From Paenibacillus piri (GTDB lineage: Bacteria; Bacillota; Bacilli; Paenibacillales; NBRC-103111): 64,000 bases of DNA. A program made the position numbers and the translations under genes. The notes beneath the pieces were generated by a model. The model worked only from the letters and a program-made list of their open reading frames with translations, was not told the DNA's origin and did no database searches. Of the stretch, positions 1 to 10,571 are shown piece after piece; within the stretch, counting starts at the first letter, position 1, and the number at the start of each line of letters is the position of its first letter. The stretch spans positions 310,001 through 374,000 of the forward strand of contig NZ_SMRT01000002.1 of the NCBI RefSeq assembly GCF_004354045.1. Reading direction: 5' to 3'.

Positions 1-4
1 CCGG

Positions 5-2194
5 GTCGCACCCCACGCGGGTGCGTGGATTGAAATCTCGGCGGCGGTTAAGCTCATCTATTCTCGCCCTCGTCGCACCCCACGCGGGTGCGTGGATTGA
101 AATTCCGTGATGTTTTCATGCTCAATTTGCGAATATAGTCGCACCCCACGCGGGTGCGTGGATTGAAATTGCCATAATACAAAGTCCTGCACCGCCGCAT
201 TGACCGTCGCACCCCACGCGGGTGCGTGGATTGAAATCCAAGTAAACAAAGAAGCAGCCACACGATGCATCTACGTCGCACCCCACGCGGGTGCGTGGAT
301 TGAAATATGTAACGTAATTTTGTCGGGGAAAATCAGTCGCACCCCACGCGGGTGCGTGGATTGAAATTTTCGCGTCTAAGGCATCTTCGACATCGACTCT
401 GTCGTCGCACCCCACGCGGGTGCGTGGATTGAAATCAAACGCTTTTTGAAGGGCTTCCTCGAGTTTTTCCGTCGCACCCCACGCGGGTGCGTGGATTGAA
501 ATAGTTGGTTTCAATGCTTACCCCTCCTATATGACGTCGCACCCCACGCGGGTGCGTGGATTGAAATCCGATCAGTAGCGGCGTTTAACGTCTTAAAGGA
601 ACGTCGCACCCCACGCGGGTGCGTGGATTGAAATAGGCATCCACTACGCGGGCGCTGGGACTTGACCCGTCGCACCCCACGCGGGTGCGTGGATTGAAAT
701 TTCATACCGTGCTTTGAATTTCTCTAACATTTGACGTCGCACCTCACGCGGGTGCGTGGATTGAAATGATTTGGACGAGGACAAGGCCCATAAAATGGCG
801 CGTCGCACCCCACGCGGGTGCGTGGATTGAAATCTATCTATTATATTACACTAATCTATAACCATTGGTCGCACCCCACGCGGGTGCGTGGATTGAAATG
901 ACATCAAAGTATACTTTCTTTTCTTTTTTATCTCGTCGCACCCCACGCGGGTGCGTGGATTGAAATCCATCCGCGACCGCAGCAGCCGTCGAAGCAGCCG
1001 TCGCACCCCACGCGGGTGCGTGGATTGAAATAAAACCTCGGTTAGGTTTAGTATAATTTTCCTTCGTCGCACCCCACGCGGGTGCGTGGATTGAAATACA
1101 TAAAAACCGCCCTCACTTGCGGGTCGAGCCGTTGTCGCACCCCACGCGGGTGCGTGGATTGAAATGCCTCTCTGCTGTTCGTATCGTAACCAAAGTCAGT
1201 CGCACCCCACGCGGGTGCGTGGATTGAAATCTGTCATGCAGCTGCTAAAACGGCCGTGAATGAAAGTCGCACCCCACGCGGGTGCGTGGATTGAAATATG
1301 GAGGACTCGACCATGCCGATAGACTTCCATGTCGCACCCCACGCGGGTGCGTGGATTGAAATCTCGCCATGTACCCATATTCCTGATCGGCATTCGGTCG
1401 CACCCCACGCGGGTGCGTGGATTGAAATGCTTATTACTTTTCTAGCATTGATAAGAGTATCGTCGCACCCCACGCGGGTGCGTGGATTGAAATGATGTAA
1501 TCCTTTGTAGAATCCAGTCTCCGTTGTGTCGCACCCCACGCGGGTGCGTGGATTGAAATGTTGCTGGGGCTGCGGTTCCGCCTGCGGCTGCCGCGTCGCA
1601 CCCCACGCGGGTGCGTGGATTGAAATTATTGAATTGCAAAGCAAAGTTGCCATGGATGAAAGTCGCACCCCACGCGGGTGCGTGGATTGAAATAGGCAGT
1701 GGTAACGTTTACGGACTTATGTCATCCGTCGCACCCCACGCGGGTGCGTGGATTGAAATCTTTGGTGCATTGATGCGGTCAGCGGCGAGGAAATGTCGCA
1801 CCCCACGCGGGTGCGTGGATTGAAATTTGACGCTGATCGCGGTGATCATCCCGATCATTATGTCGCACCCCACGCGGGTGCGTGGATTGAAAAACCGGTC
1901 TGGATGGACATCCGGCAGAGCAACACGTGTCGCACCCCACGCGGGTGCGTGGATTGAAATACTTTCCCTTGGGTTGTTAGGATGTCATTGTACTCGTCGC
2001 ACCCCATGCGGGTGCAGGATTGAAATAAGTGCCGCGGTTATGAGCACAGTATGTTACTTCCGTCGCACCCCACGTGGGTGCGTGGATTGAAATGTGATAA
2101 GTCACCCGATGGGTACCTTGAAACGGGGTCGCATCCCATGCGGAAGAGTCGTGGTCTTGCTGTTCTCTTCCCACCCGGATGCATGGTTCGAAAT
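5..2194 (+). CRISPR. Type I-C-like CRISPR array, 32 good repeats plus decayed end
   Basis: A 32-bp repeat starting GTCGCACCCCACGCGG and ending TGCGTGGATTGAAAT recurs every 60-69 bp from 5 to 2093. I count 32 repeats; spacers are mostly 33-37 nt, one is 29 nt (307-335). The inner CGCACCC/GGGTGCG pairs form a hairpin, and the GGATTGAAAT end is typical of subtype I-C repeats. Most repeats are identical. Variants are at 736 (C to T), 1862 (last base A), 1996 (31 bp, one base short), 2062 (one T) and strongly decayed copies at about 2128-2159 and 2163-2194. Decay at the right end means the leader, and probably cas genes, lie left of the window, with transcription left to right. The array is cut by the window start. 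No cas gene is present here. Confidence 0.98.
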
Positions 2195-2485
2195 GAGAAA
2201 AATACATTCCGTATATCACAGCATGATGAAGCCTAATCGCACATAGGGCATGTCATGCTTTTTATGTTTTCTCATATTCCGCATAAACGTCAATAAATGA
2301 CATAAAGCGACATTTTCGGTATGTTCACTCTCGGCGTTATGGAGTATAATGTTGCATGGAAGAGCGTTATAGGCAAGTAATGGAAAAGAGTTTAGGGTGC
2401 CTTGAGTCCCATGTCTCGACGAGGGAGAATTTCAGGGTGAATTACCGATATATAGAGAATCATTTGAAAACAGGGGGCCTTTTGT

Positions 2486-4252
2486 GTGAACAAGCTGATT
2501 CAGTATTTTCAAAAGCGGTTGGTGGCGAGGCTTGTGCTGATCGTGGCAGTTGTTATAGTGCTGCTGTATGCGAGCAATATGATTTTGCAAATAAACAACG
2601 CCAAGTCGGCCAGTGAGAGCGCGATCGCACAATATGGCATAAAACTGGCGAAAAGCTATGCCGAGCAAATGAATGTGCAGCCTTATAAGGAATTTTTGAA
2701 GGACCCGAAAGAAAATGAGGGATATTGGGCGATTCGTGGGGAGCTAGATCAGTATCGCAAGCAGATTGGGGCGCTTTACGTCTATTTGGTCAAGATTAAC
2801 GATAAACGGGAGCCCTTGATCATGATTGACGGTCAGCCGAAAGACGATAAATCCGCATCTCCGATCAATGAAGTTACGGATATTCCTTCAAAGGCAGTCG
2901 ATTCGCTATTGAAAGGAGAGACAGCTCACTCCGCGCTTATTTATAACCCGCAATACGGCACATACATTTCCGCCTATTCGCCTGTTAAAGATGCGGAAGG
3001 CAAAATCATCGGAGTGTTGGGTATTGACACAGAAGCATCGGTAATCGATCAGATAGCAGGGGATATTTTGCGCGGAAACGTCCTGTATTATATCGGACTG
3101 GCAGCCCTTACATTATTGGCGCTTCTGCTGATTGCCTGGTTTATCGCTCTTGCTTTGCGTCCGCTTCGATACCTGGTCACTGCGACTGAAAGCATCGCCG
3201 AAGGAAACCTCGCTCAAGCTAATGAAACTTTGACTTCGCATCCGGTACGTTCACTAGATGAAATCGGGTCTGCTTACCAAAGCACGAAGAAGATGTCCGA
3301 TAATCTGAATGCGCTGGTAGCAACAATAACTTCGAATGTACAGCAGACAGCGGAGCAGCTGGCGGCCTCCATGGACGTGTTTGTTCGAGAATCGCAGGAG
3401 CTGGTGCAATTGAATCAAGTTGTAAATGCAACGGTCCAAAAGGTAGACGAGGGCGCACAGACACAACAACAAAGCGCCACGGAAAGCGCACGCTCCATGG
3501 ATGAAATAACGCAGTCCATAAGTCGCGTCTCGGATGCGGCATTGAACGTCTCGGATGCTTCCCGACAGGCGCTCGATTCAGCGGAGTCAGGCAAGGGCAC
3601 GATCCATCAAATGAAGGAGCAGATAGGAGCGATTGCGTCGGCCGCCAACAACACGCAAGAGCTTGTCGAAGCTCTGGGCCAATATTCCCGGCAGATCGGG
3701 GAGGTTCTGCATATCATCGTAGATATTGCGGATCAGACCAAGCTGCTGGCCTTGAATGCCTCTATCGAGGCGGCGCGAGCGGGGGAACATGGAAGCGGGT
3801 TTGCCGTGGTTGCAGCCGAAGTGCGCAAGTTGGCTGAGGTTTCCTCCTCCTCCACTTCGCAAATAGCTTCCCTGCTTACAAGTATTCAGAAAATCTCTGC
3901 GGAGATTAGCGAGACAATGGCTGCAGGGTACACTGAAATAACGGAAGGTATTCAACTGTCCGAGCAAGTAGACGAGGCTTTCCATAACGTCGTCAATCTG
4001 TTTCGATTCGTCACAGAACAGATACAGGAAATCTCTGCTTCGTCCGAACAGATTTCAGCCGGCTCGCAGGAAGTAGCGGCATCTGTCGGAGAAATCGCAG
4101 CGATTGCCAAGGTTTCATCCACAGGTACTCACGAGATCCATCAACTGGCTGATCAACAGCTGCAGGCTGCGCGGCAAATTGCGGCTTCCGCCAACCAATT
4201 AAGCGGAATGTCGCACGAGATGAAATCCGCGGTCGAAAAAATTAGCGTATAA
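2486..4252 (+). CDS. Methyl-accepting chemotaxis protein (transmembrane chemoreceptor)
   Basis: A 588-residue chemoreceptor. It has an N-terminal membrane helix (about 13-33), an extracellular Cache-like ligand domain (about 35-190), a second helix (about 192-216), a HAMP linker, and a cytoplasmic signalling domain whose hairpin tip contains [20 protein letters not shown] (about residues 425-445). Known role of the family: ligand binding outside the cell controls CheA kinase through the tip. The ligand cannot be told from sequence. The start is GTG at 2486, with AGGGGG about 9 bases upstream; a TATAAT at 2345-2350 could be the -10 box. It stands alone between the CRISPR array and the pspA-type operon. 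Confidence 0.95.
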   Translation: MNKLIQYFQKRLVARLVLIVAVVIVLLYASNMILQINNAKSASESAIAQYGIKLAKSYAEQMNVQPYKEFLKDPKENEGYWAIRGELDQYRKQIGALYVYLVKINDKREPLIMIDGQPKDDKSASPINEVTDIPSKAVDSLLKGETAHSALIYNPQYGTYISAYSPVKDAEGKIIGVLGIDTEASVIDQIAGDILRGNVLYYIGLAALTLLALLLIAWFIALALRPLRYLVTATESIAEGNLAQANETLTSHPVRSLDEIGSAYQSTKKMSDNLNALVATITSNVQQTAEQLAASMDVFVRESQELVQLNQVVNATVQKVDEGAQTQQQSATESARSMDEITQSISRVSDAALNVSDASRQALDSAESGKGTIHQMKEQIGAIASAANNTQELVEALGQYSRQIGEVLHIIVDIADQTKLLALNASIEAARAGEHGSGFAVVAAEVRKLAEVSSSSTSQIASLLTSIQKISAEISETMAAGYTEITEGIQLSEQVDEAFHNVVNLFRFVTEQIQEISASSEQISAGSQEVAASVGEIAAIAKVSSTGTHEIHQLADQQLQAARQIAASANQLSGMSHEMKSAVEKISV

Positions 4253-4594
4253 GCAGGAGTTGCCGGAAGACATCGAGATCCGTAAGCTTGGAGGCGATTG
4301 TTTCGCCACTTATGGCTGCAATCGTCAGGGCGAGCCTCAAGATTTCGATAAGCGCAAACGGCATGCTTTGCGCTTTTTGACATGTGCGGAATCCGATGAG
4401 GCAGGAGCTTCGAGATCGTCACTAAAGCCTGCTGCTCAGGATTTGATGATGATGAAAAAGTAAGTCATAATAGAGACTAAGCCAGTGTGCCATTTTCCAG
4501 CATAAAGCTAAGGTTAAACGTCCATGTCATTTGCTATAGGAAAGGGTCCATAACTTGAGATTCCATTATTTGTTACGGATATCGACAAAAAAAG
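4253..4594. other. Intergenic region without a recognisable gene
   Basis: About 340 bases follow the chemoreceptor. Short open frames exist on both strands (for example 4260-4463) but lack a ribosome binding site and any recognisable protein pattern. I see no clear T-rich terminator hairpin. The right end leads into the promoter of the pspA-type operon. Confidence 0.5.
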
Positions 4595-4620
4595 TGAATC
4601 CTTTTGCCTGAATTACGAGT
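4595..4620 (+). promoter_or_regulatory. Putative ECF (SigW-like) promoter of the psp operon
   Basis: TGAATC at 4595-4600 followed after 15 bases by CGAGT at 4616-4620 resembles the TGAAAC-N16-CGT pattern of SigW-type ECF promoters, including the T-rich stretch after the -35 box. In B. subtilis the homologous pspA-ydjGHI operon is a SigW target, which supports the reading. Two bases deviate from consensus, so this is a probable, not certain, site. Confidence 0.5.
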
Positions 4621-4658
4621 AAATATATTAAAAACGACGATTTTGCGGGGAGGTACGC

Positions 4659-5336
4659 ATGGGAATCTTATCGCGGTTCAGAGATATTATGGCGAGCAAT
4701 ATAAATGCCTTATTGGATAAGGCTGAAGATCCGGAGAAGGTCATTCGGGAGTTTATGCGGAGCTTGCAGAGCGACCTGGGTAAGGTCAAAGCGGAAACCG
4801 CTTCCGTGATGGCCGACGAAAGAAGAGCCAAAGCTGCGCTCGATGAATGCCGGGCCGAGATCAAAAAGCTGCAGTCCTATGCAGAGAAATCGGTGGAAGC
4901 CGGCAATGATGAGGACGCCAGACGGTTTCTGGAGAGAAAAGCTGTGTTGGCGGCAAAAGAAGCCCAATTGCAAGCCTCCTATGATTCGGCCGCTTCGAAT
5001 GCCGCGAACATGAAGCAAATGAATGATAAACTCGTGTCGGATATCGGCCAGCTGGAAGCGCGCCATGCCGCCCTGCAAGGGAAAATGGCCGCGGCCAAGA
5101 TGCAGCAAAAACTGAACTCCATCGGCTCGCCCATGAGCGGCGCCGCGGAGTCTGTATTCGGAAACTTGGAAGAGAAGGTTAACCAAACGTATGATGAAGC
5201 CATGGCATTGGCTGAGCTGAGAGCGGGAACGAAGGACGATCTGGATGAATTATTCAAAGAGTTTGAGAAAAGTACGAATACGAGCCCCGATGATGAATTG
5301 GCGGCCATCAAGAAGAAAATGAATAAAAACGAATAG
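4659..5336 (+). CDS. pspA: PspA/IM30 family phage-shock protein
   Basis: A 225-residue, highly charged, almost wholly helical coiled-coil protein that starts MGILSRFRDIMASNINALLD and contains DPEKVIREFMRSL, both hallmarks of PspA/IM30. The family forms membrane-bound oligomers (ESCRT-III-like) that stabilise a damaged cytoplasmic membrane. The N-terminal amphipathic helix is the membrane anchor. A GGGGAGGT ribosome site precedes the ATG. It is the first gene of a four-gene operon with ydjG-, ydjH- and ydjI-like genes, the same order as B. subtilis ydjFGHI, where ydjF is pspA. Confidence 0.93.
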   Translation: MGILSRFRDIMASNINALLDKAEDPEKVIREFMRSLQSDLGKVKAETASVMADERRAKAALDECRAEIKKLQSYAEKSVEAGNDEDARRFLERKAVLAAKEAQLQASYDSAASNAANMKQMNDKLVSDIGQLEARHAALQGKMAAAKMQQKLNSIGSPMSGAAESVFGNLEEKVNQTYDEAMALAELRAGTKDDLDELFKEFEKSTNTSPDDELAAIKKKMNKNE

Positions 5337-5363
5337 CGGTTTTTTCGATAAAGAGGTGAGCGG

Positions 5364-6395
5364 ATGCGGGTCATCGAATACAAATGCCCGAACTGCGGCA
5401 GCGGTATGGTTTTTGACAGCAAAACCGGGATGTTAGCCTGCCACAGCTGCGGCAAAGAAGACAACATAGAGAATATTCCCGATCCTTTGACGGGCAGTAC
5501 ATTTTCCGAAGACGAGGCGAAGGAATATCAGTGCGCCAGCTGCGGAGCGGCCATTGTAACCGAAGCGGAGACGACGGCAACGATCTGCAGTTTTTGCGGG
5601 TCGGGCGTTGTTCTTGGCGATCGTCTTACCGGCAAGCTGGCTCCGGCGCAGGTGATCCCTTTCTCAATCGGCAAGGTGGAAGCGGAGGCAGCTTTTCGGA
5701 AATGGTGCAGAAACGGACTTTTGACGCCAAGCGGATTTATGACGGCGGATCGAATCAAGAGCATGACCGGTATTTACGTACCCTTTTGGCTGTACGAATT
5801 AAACAATCGGATCGAAGTCAGTGCGCATGCAACGAGAGTGAGAACCTACACGCAAGGCGACTACCATTATACGGAGACACAGCATTTCGAAGTGTACCGT
5901 GACATTGTTCTCAATTATACGAAGTTGCCGATCGATGCTTCGGAGAAAATGAATGACGAACTTATGGATAAATTGGAACCATTTCCTTACGATCAGCTAA
6001 AAAGCTTTAAAACGCCTTATCTCGCCGGCTTCAATGCGGAAAAATACAATTATGACGATCAGCAGCTTTTCCCGCGGGCCAAAGATAAAATCAGAGATTA
6101 TATGGAAGCTTACATTCGGTCTACCATGGAAGGATATACCACCGTTACCTATGCGAATAAGCAAATTGACACCAAGCTGCAGCGCGCGGATTATGTTCTG
6201 CTTCCCGTTTGGATGGTGCATTACGATTACAATAAGCTGGATCATGCGTTCGCTATGAACGGTCAGACGGGCAAGGTGGTCGGCAAGCCTCCTATCAGCA
6301 AGGCGAAGGTGGCCGGGTGGTTTACAGGCATTTTCTCCGTCTCATTCCTTTCATTAAAGCTGATCTCATGGGCGATGGGGGGAGGGCTATGGTGA
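5364..6395 (+). CDS. ydjG: YdjG-like zinc-ribbon membrane protein
   Basis: A 343-residue protein with two N-terminal zinc ribbons: CPNCGSGMVF paired with CHSCGKED (about residues 9-33), and CASCGAA paired with CSFCGSG (about residues 57-80). A large central domain follows, and one hydrophobic C-terminal helix lies at about 318-340. In B. subtilis, YdjG works with YdjH and YdjI in the membrane-stress response that recruits PspA. The ATG at 5364 follows GAGGTGAG. The end overlaps the next start by 7 bases, which indicates translational coupling. Confidence 0.85.
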   Translation: MRVIEYKCPNCGSGMVFDSKTGMLACHSCGKEDNIENIPDPLTGSTFSEDEAKEYQCASCGAAIVTEAETTATICSFCGSGVVLGDRLTGKLAPAQVIPFSIGKVEAEAAFRKWCRNGLLTPSGFMTADRIKSMTGIYVPFWLYELNNRIEVSAHATRVRTYTQGDYHYTETQHFEVYRDIVLNYTKLPIDASEKMNDELMDKLEPFPYDQLKSFKTPYLAGFNAEKYNYDDQQLFPRAKDKIRDYMEAYIRSTMEGYTTVTYANKQIDTKLQRADYVLLPVWMVHYDYNKLDHAFAMNGQTGKVVGKPPISKAKVAGWFTGIFSVSFLSLKLISWAMGGGLW

Positions 6396-7195
6396 GCAGG
6401 ATCCGATGGATTGCGGCAGTTATGATATTTATCGCCGTTTTTCTGGCCATTCCTGTGGGGATAAACGCGGGTAAAGCGGCTGCGATGGACACGAAACAGC
6501 TCATTTTTGACGAAGCGGGTTTGCTGGGTCCGGCAGAGCAGGATGAGCTGCAAGCTATGGCGATGGAATACGGAGCCAAAAGAGAAACGGATATCATCGT
6601 ATATACTTCCAAAAATACGCAAAATATGGATGTCAAGCAAATGACGCAAGATTTTTACGACAAGCATGCTCCCGGTTATGACAAACCTCACGGCAATGCG
6701 GTCATTTTAACGCTGGACATGAAAAATAGAGAGGTATATTTAGCCGGATTTTATAAAGCCAAACAATTATTGGATGACAGCAGGCTTGATAAAATACGTT
6801 CCAAAATGACCCCGAATTTATCGAGCGGCGACTATGCCCTTGCTTTTCAAACGTATATAAAAACCTCTTACAAATATATGGGAATCCGCCCCGGCGTGAA
6901 TCCGGACAATATTTTATTCAATGGCTGGTTTCAATTGGCTGTTTCACTCGGTATTGCGGGGGCAATCGTCGGTACGATGGCTTATCGTTTGGGCGGTCGC
7001 GTCACGGTCAATCGGCGGACTTACGAGGATGCAAGCACATCGGGGATCTTGGATCAAAGAGACCAGTACATTCGAACAACCGTAACGAAACGAAAGATCG
7101 AAAGGAACAATGGAGGCAAGGGTGGCGGCAGCGGCGGCGGAGGCGGCATGACCAGAGGCGGTCATTCGCATAGCGGAAGCAGAGGGTCATTTTAA
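6389..7195 (+). CDS. ydjH: YdjH-like TPM-domain membrane protein
   Basis: About 268 residues. A signal/anchor helix (about 6-28) is followed by a TPM domain (residues about 35-165, with the DEAGLLGPAEQDEL beginning usual for this family), a second membrane helix (about 180-200), and a Gly-rich tail (GGGSGGGGG) ending RGSF. TPM domains sit on the outer face of the membrane and often act in envelope maintenance. I chose ATG 6389, which has GGGGGGAGGG directly upstream, over an upstream in-frame ATG at 6317 buried in ydjG. It belongs to the pspA operon. Confidence 0.83.
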   Translation: MVSRIRWIAAVMIFIAVFLAIPVGINAGKAAAMDTKQLIFDEAGLLGPAEQDELQAMAMEYGAKRETDIIVYTSKNTQNMDVKQMTQDFYDKHAPGYDKPHGNAVILTLDMKNREVYLAGFYKAKQLLDDSRLDKIRSKMTPNLSSGDYALAFQTYIKTSYKYMGIRPGVNPDNILFNGWFQLAVSLGIAGAIVGTMAYRLGGRVTVNRRTYEDASTSGILDQRDQYIRTTVTKRKIERNNGGKGGGSGGGGGMTRGGHSHSGSRGSF

Positions 7196-7214
7196 TAGAA
7201 GGGATGGATGCAGC

Positions 7215-8258
<1,044 letters not shown>

Positions 8259-8293
8259 GGGCCCAGTTCTACGGAACCGGTCGCTCCACTACT

Positions 8294-8330
8294 AAATCCA
8301 TGTCCCGGACATGGATTTTTCTTTTTTTTT
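8294..8330 (+). terminator. Rho-independent terminator of the psp operon
   Basis: A perfect 12-bp stem (AAATCCATGTCC with GGACATGGATTT), a one-base centre and a run TTTTTCTTTTTTTTT. It lies 36 bp after the last gene of the operon. Confidence 0.93.
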
Positions 8331-8486
8331 ATGAAATGAGAGCCAGGATGCATCGTCCGACTCGAACCGGCTTGCCCGCCGAAGACAGCAGCTCGTCCAT
8401 ATTTACCGGAAATTGATAGAAACATACAAAAGCTGTTTGCAAACTTATTCGCTGGAGCAGCTAAGGTATATAACCGCGCCAGGGGT

Positions 8487-8897
8487 TTGGTACTCGGCCA
8501 AATGTATGACCACCTGATCCTCGCTGCTCTCGATTACATTGACCAAGTGGAGAGATGTGCTGCATCAGTCGAAGAGCAAAAGCTCGGGAAGACGGAGGCT
8601 GGCGAGCAATTGTACCAACTCGGCGGATTCCCGCCGATTAAAATCAAGCTGCCGGACGGGCCTGAAAACTCGCCTAGCAATTCGGAAAGTAAAGAAGACC
8701 TTATGCGCGGGCTCGATAAGGTTCTACTGGAAATGAAAGAATGGGAATGGAAAGTAGATACGATAAACCCGAACTATAAAGTTAAACATGATGGCTTTGG
8801 CTGGCTGAATGCGCGGGAGTGGTTCGCTCTTGTCGGCATGCATTTCCGCCATCATCTGCGTCAGAAGAGTGAACTGGAACAAAAGCTTGGGTTCTGA
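8487..8897 (+). CDS. DinB-like protein, possibly incomplete at the N-terminus
   Basis: A reading frame ending in WLNAREWFALVGMHFRHHLRQ, which resembles the last helix of DinB/YfiT-type four-helix bundle proteins (putative metal-dependent thiol transferases or hydrolases). Only 136 residues are available from TTG 8487, and ATG 8502 is another choice. Neither has a well-spaced ribosome site. The same frame stays open upstream to at least 8403 without a normal start, so this may be the remnant of a longer gene. It is followed by a good terminator at 8933. Family assignment is tentative. Confidence 0.45.
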   Translation: MVLGQMYDHLILAALDYIDQVERCAASVEEQKLGKTEAGEQLYQLGGFPPIKIKLPDGPENSPSNSESKEDLMRGLDKVLLEMKEWEWKVDTINPNYKVKHDGFGWLNAREWFALVGMHFRHHLRQKSELEQKLGF

Positions 8898-8932
8898 GCA
8901 CTTTTTGAACAAATCTATAAATTGTAAACTGG

Positions 8933-8980
8933 AAAACGAGGCGCCAATCGGTTCGACGATTGTTTATCGCCTCGTTTTTA
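8933..8980 (+). terminator. Rho-independent terminator
   Basis: AAAACGAGGCG at 8933-8943 pairs with CGCCTCGTTTT at 8968-8978, a perfect 11-bp stem ending in T residues. The loop is 24 nt. It closes the DinB-like transcription unit and separates it from mazEF. Confidence 0.85.
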
Positions 8981-9075
8981 TCGTGAGCGGAGGAACGTGA
9001 GGGCCGCTGGATTCCACCAGTAGCTCCACTATGACAGTGCCTTAGTTGGTATGAAGTATTTAACACAACCACTAT

Positions 9076-9116
9076 TTGACATTTCATTTTGATATGTATA
9101 TACTTTGTTTATACAT
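9076..9116 (+). promoter_or_regulatory. mazEF promoter with overlapping inverted repeat
   Basis: TTGACA (9076-9081), a 17-bp spacer and TATACT (9099-9104) give a near-consensus sigma-A promoter. ATGTATA (9094-9100) and TATACAT (9110-9116) form a perfect inverted repeat across the -10 box. This suits autorepression by MazE or the MazEF complex, as known in related pairs. The operator role is inferred. Confidence 0.75.
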
Positions 9117-9133
9117 TCTGAGGGGGTTGAGGT

Positions 9134-9364
9134 ATGCTAAAGGTTCAAAAGTGGGGAAACAGCCTGGGCATTCGAATTCCTAAAACTATTGCTAATAAAG
9201 CCGGTCTGGAGGAAGGCTCCAAAATCGAACTCGATGTTGAAAACGGCAACCTTGTTATAAAGCCTATGTCAAAATCGTTAGATAATCTGTTATCTCAGAT
9301 TACCCCAGAGAATCTTCATACTGAGGCTTCAACGGGTCAACCGAAAGGCAGGGAGCCATGGTAG
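9134..9364 (+). CDS. mazE: MazE-type antitoxin (AbrB/SpoVT fold)
   Basis: A 76-residue antitoxin with the swapped-hairpin AbrB DNA-binding domain in its first ~50 residues (VQKWGNSLGIRIPKTIANKA is the family signature) and a disordered C-terminal tail that should wrap the toxin. It binds and inhibits MazF and represses the operon promoter. A GGGGGTTGAGG ribosome site precedes the ATG. The stop overlaps the toxin start by 7 bp. It resembles E. coli-type MazE rather than the EndoAI antitoxin found beside alr in Bacillus. Confidence 0.92.
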   Translation: MLKVQKWGNSLGIRIPKTIANKAGLEEGSKIELDVENGNLVIKPMSKSLDNLLSQITPENLHTEASTGQPKGREPW

Positions 9365-9702
9365 GGCATTATATACCGGACCGTGGCGATCTCGTGTGGT
9401 TACAGTTTACTCCGCAATGGGGACATGAACAAGCCGGAAAAAGACCTGCCTTAGTTCTCTCTCCCGCCTCATACAACGGAAAGGTTGGATTATCATTATT
9501 TTGTCCAGTAACCTCCAAGATTAAAGGATATCCGTTTGAGGTCATCATCCCTCAGGATTTGCCCATAGAAGGTGCAATTCTTTCCGATCAAGTGAAGAGT
9601 CTTGATTGGCAGACGCGACAAGCAACGTTCATCTGTAAAGTGCCTTTGGGAACTTTGAGCGAGGTTGCATCCAAAGCTGAAATTTTAATTTCAGTTAAGT
9701 AA
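9358..9702 (+). CDS. mazF: MazF-type toxin, sequence-specific mRNA interferase
   Basis: A 114-residue PemK/MazF-fold toxin. The N-terminal YIPDRGDLVWLQFTPQWGHE and the following KRPALVLSP loop are the family signature, with the catalytic Arg/Thr region VTSKIKGYPFEV at about residues 51-62. Homologues cut single-stranded mRNA at short motifs and stop growth. The cut site of this one cannot be predicted. It overlaps mazE by 7 bp (the start ATG lies within the last codons of mazE), so toxin synthesis is coupled to antitoxin. Confidence 0.92.
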   Translation: MVGHYIPDRGDLVWLQFTPQWGHEQAGKRPALVLSPASYNGKVGLSLFCPVTSKIKGYPFEVIIPQDLPIEGAILSDQVKSLDWQTRQATFICKVPLGTLSEVASKAEILISVK

Positions 9703-9849
9703 GATTCCTTGAAATTTCAACTGTAGGGTCATTAATAAGACGGAAAAGCGGGTATGCTAAACTTGGTAATAACAATTAATCTCATATCCTGACATGGATG
9801 GAGGACCTATAGGACTAACGCAACATTTGAAGGAAAGGAGTTTTTATAT

Positions 9850-10254
9850 ATGGAAATATCCGATTTTCTGTTCCCTAAGGACAAAGTGGCTTATATTATC
9901 TCAACGGCTACCATGCAGGAGGCCATGGAAATGTTGGAACATAATCAATATACGGCAATTCCTGTTATTGATGAGGAGGAGAAATACGTCGGTACTCTCT
10001 CGGAGGGGGATTTATTTTGGAAAATGAAGAAAACTCCCGGTTTGAGCTTTCAAAACCTGGATACCGTCAAAGTTCATGAAATTAAACGCCGCATTTATAA
10101 TGAATCCGTTTCGATCAATGCACTTCTGGAGGATATGCTGGTACTGGCTGCCGATCAGAACTTTGTTCCAGTCGTAGACCGCAACCAAATCTTTATCGGA
10201 ATAATCCGCCGCAAAGACATTATTGAGTTCTATACTAGTAGTATTACCGATTGA
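9850..10254 (+). CDS. CBS-domain pair protein (DarB/YkuL-like)
   Basis: A 134-residue protein made almost only of two CBS motifs, about residues 12-60 (YTAIPVIDEEEKYVGTLSEG) and 75-130 (FVPVVDRNQIFIGIIRRKDI). Stand-alone CBS pairs bind adenine nucleotides. The layout and the DKVAYI start resemble B. subtilis YkuL (DarB), a cyclic-di-AMP sensor that controls Rel and pyruvate carboxylase, but the ligand is not proven by sequence. GAAAGGAG lies 8-9 bases before the ATG. It is a single-gene unit with terminators at about 10259-10308 and 10312-10339. Confidence 0.8.
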   Translation: MEISDFLFPKDKVAYIISTATMQEAMEMLEHNQYTAIPVIDEEEKYVGTLSEGDLFWKMKKTPGLSFQNLDTVKVHEIKRRIYNESVSINALLEDMLVLAADQNFVPVVDRNQIFIGIIRRKDIIEFYTSSITD

Positions 10255-10311
10255 CAGTGAAGCAGCAATGCAGCCTACTAATTTACAAAGCTGCTGCTAG
10301 TATTTTTTATG

Positions 10312-10339
10312 AAGCATCCGGGAGGATGCTTTTTTTTTA
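10312..10339 (+). terminator. Rho-independent terminator
   Basis: AAGCATCC and GGATGCTT form an 8-bp stem with a GGGA loop followed by nine T residues. A weaker AGCAGC/GCTGCT hairpin with TATTTTTT lies just upstream (about 10259-10308), so the CBS gene appears to have tandem terminators. Confidence 0.92.
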
Positions 10340-10571
10340 TTTCATTTTTTTCAAGGCGCTAAGACGTAATCTTATCTACTCTGACTGATTGCTTAATATT
10401 GCGACAAAGTAAGTCTAAAAGCGTCACCGACATAATGACAAGCTTTTCGTGAAGGTTTGTGTACAATCAGTGTAACCTATCATCTATTTCCTTTCGGATG
10501 GAATAAATAGAATAGTCAATGCTTATAAATGAGAAGGAAACGCAAATTAATCTGGCAAAGAGGTGCTGAAC

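Noticed and set aside
54..2236. Open frames on both strands across the CRISPR array, coding repetitive peptides such as HPRGVRR or APHAGAWIE.
   Set aside because: They are by-products of a stop-free repeat read in several frames, with no ribosome sites; the array explains them.
2356..2616. Open frame of 86 codons before and into the chemoreceptor gene.
   Set aside because: It overlaps the start of a clear chemoreceptor gene in another frame and shows no protein pattern.
4260..4463. Possible 67-codon gene after the chemoreceptor.
   Set aside because: No ribosome site, no recognisable pattern; starts right after the preceding stop and seems to be chance.
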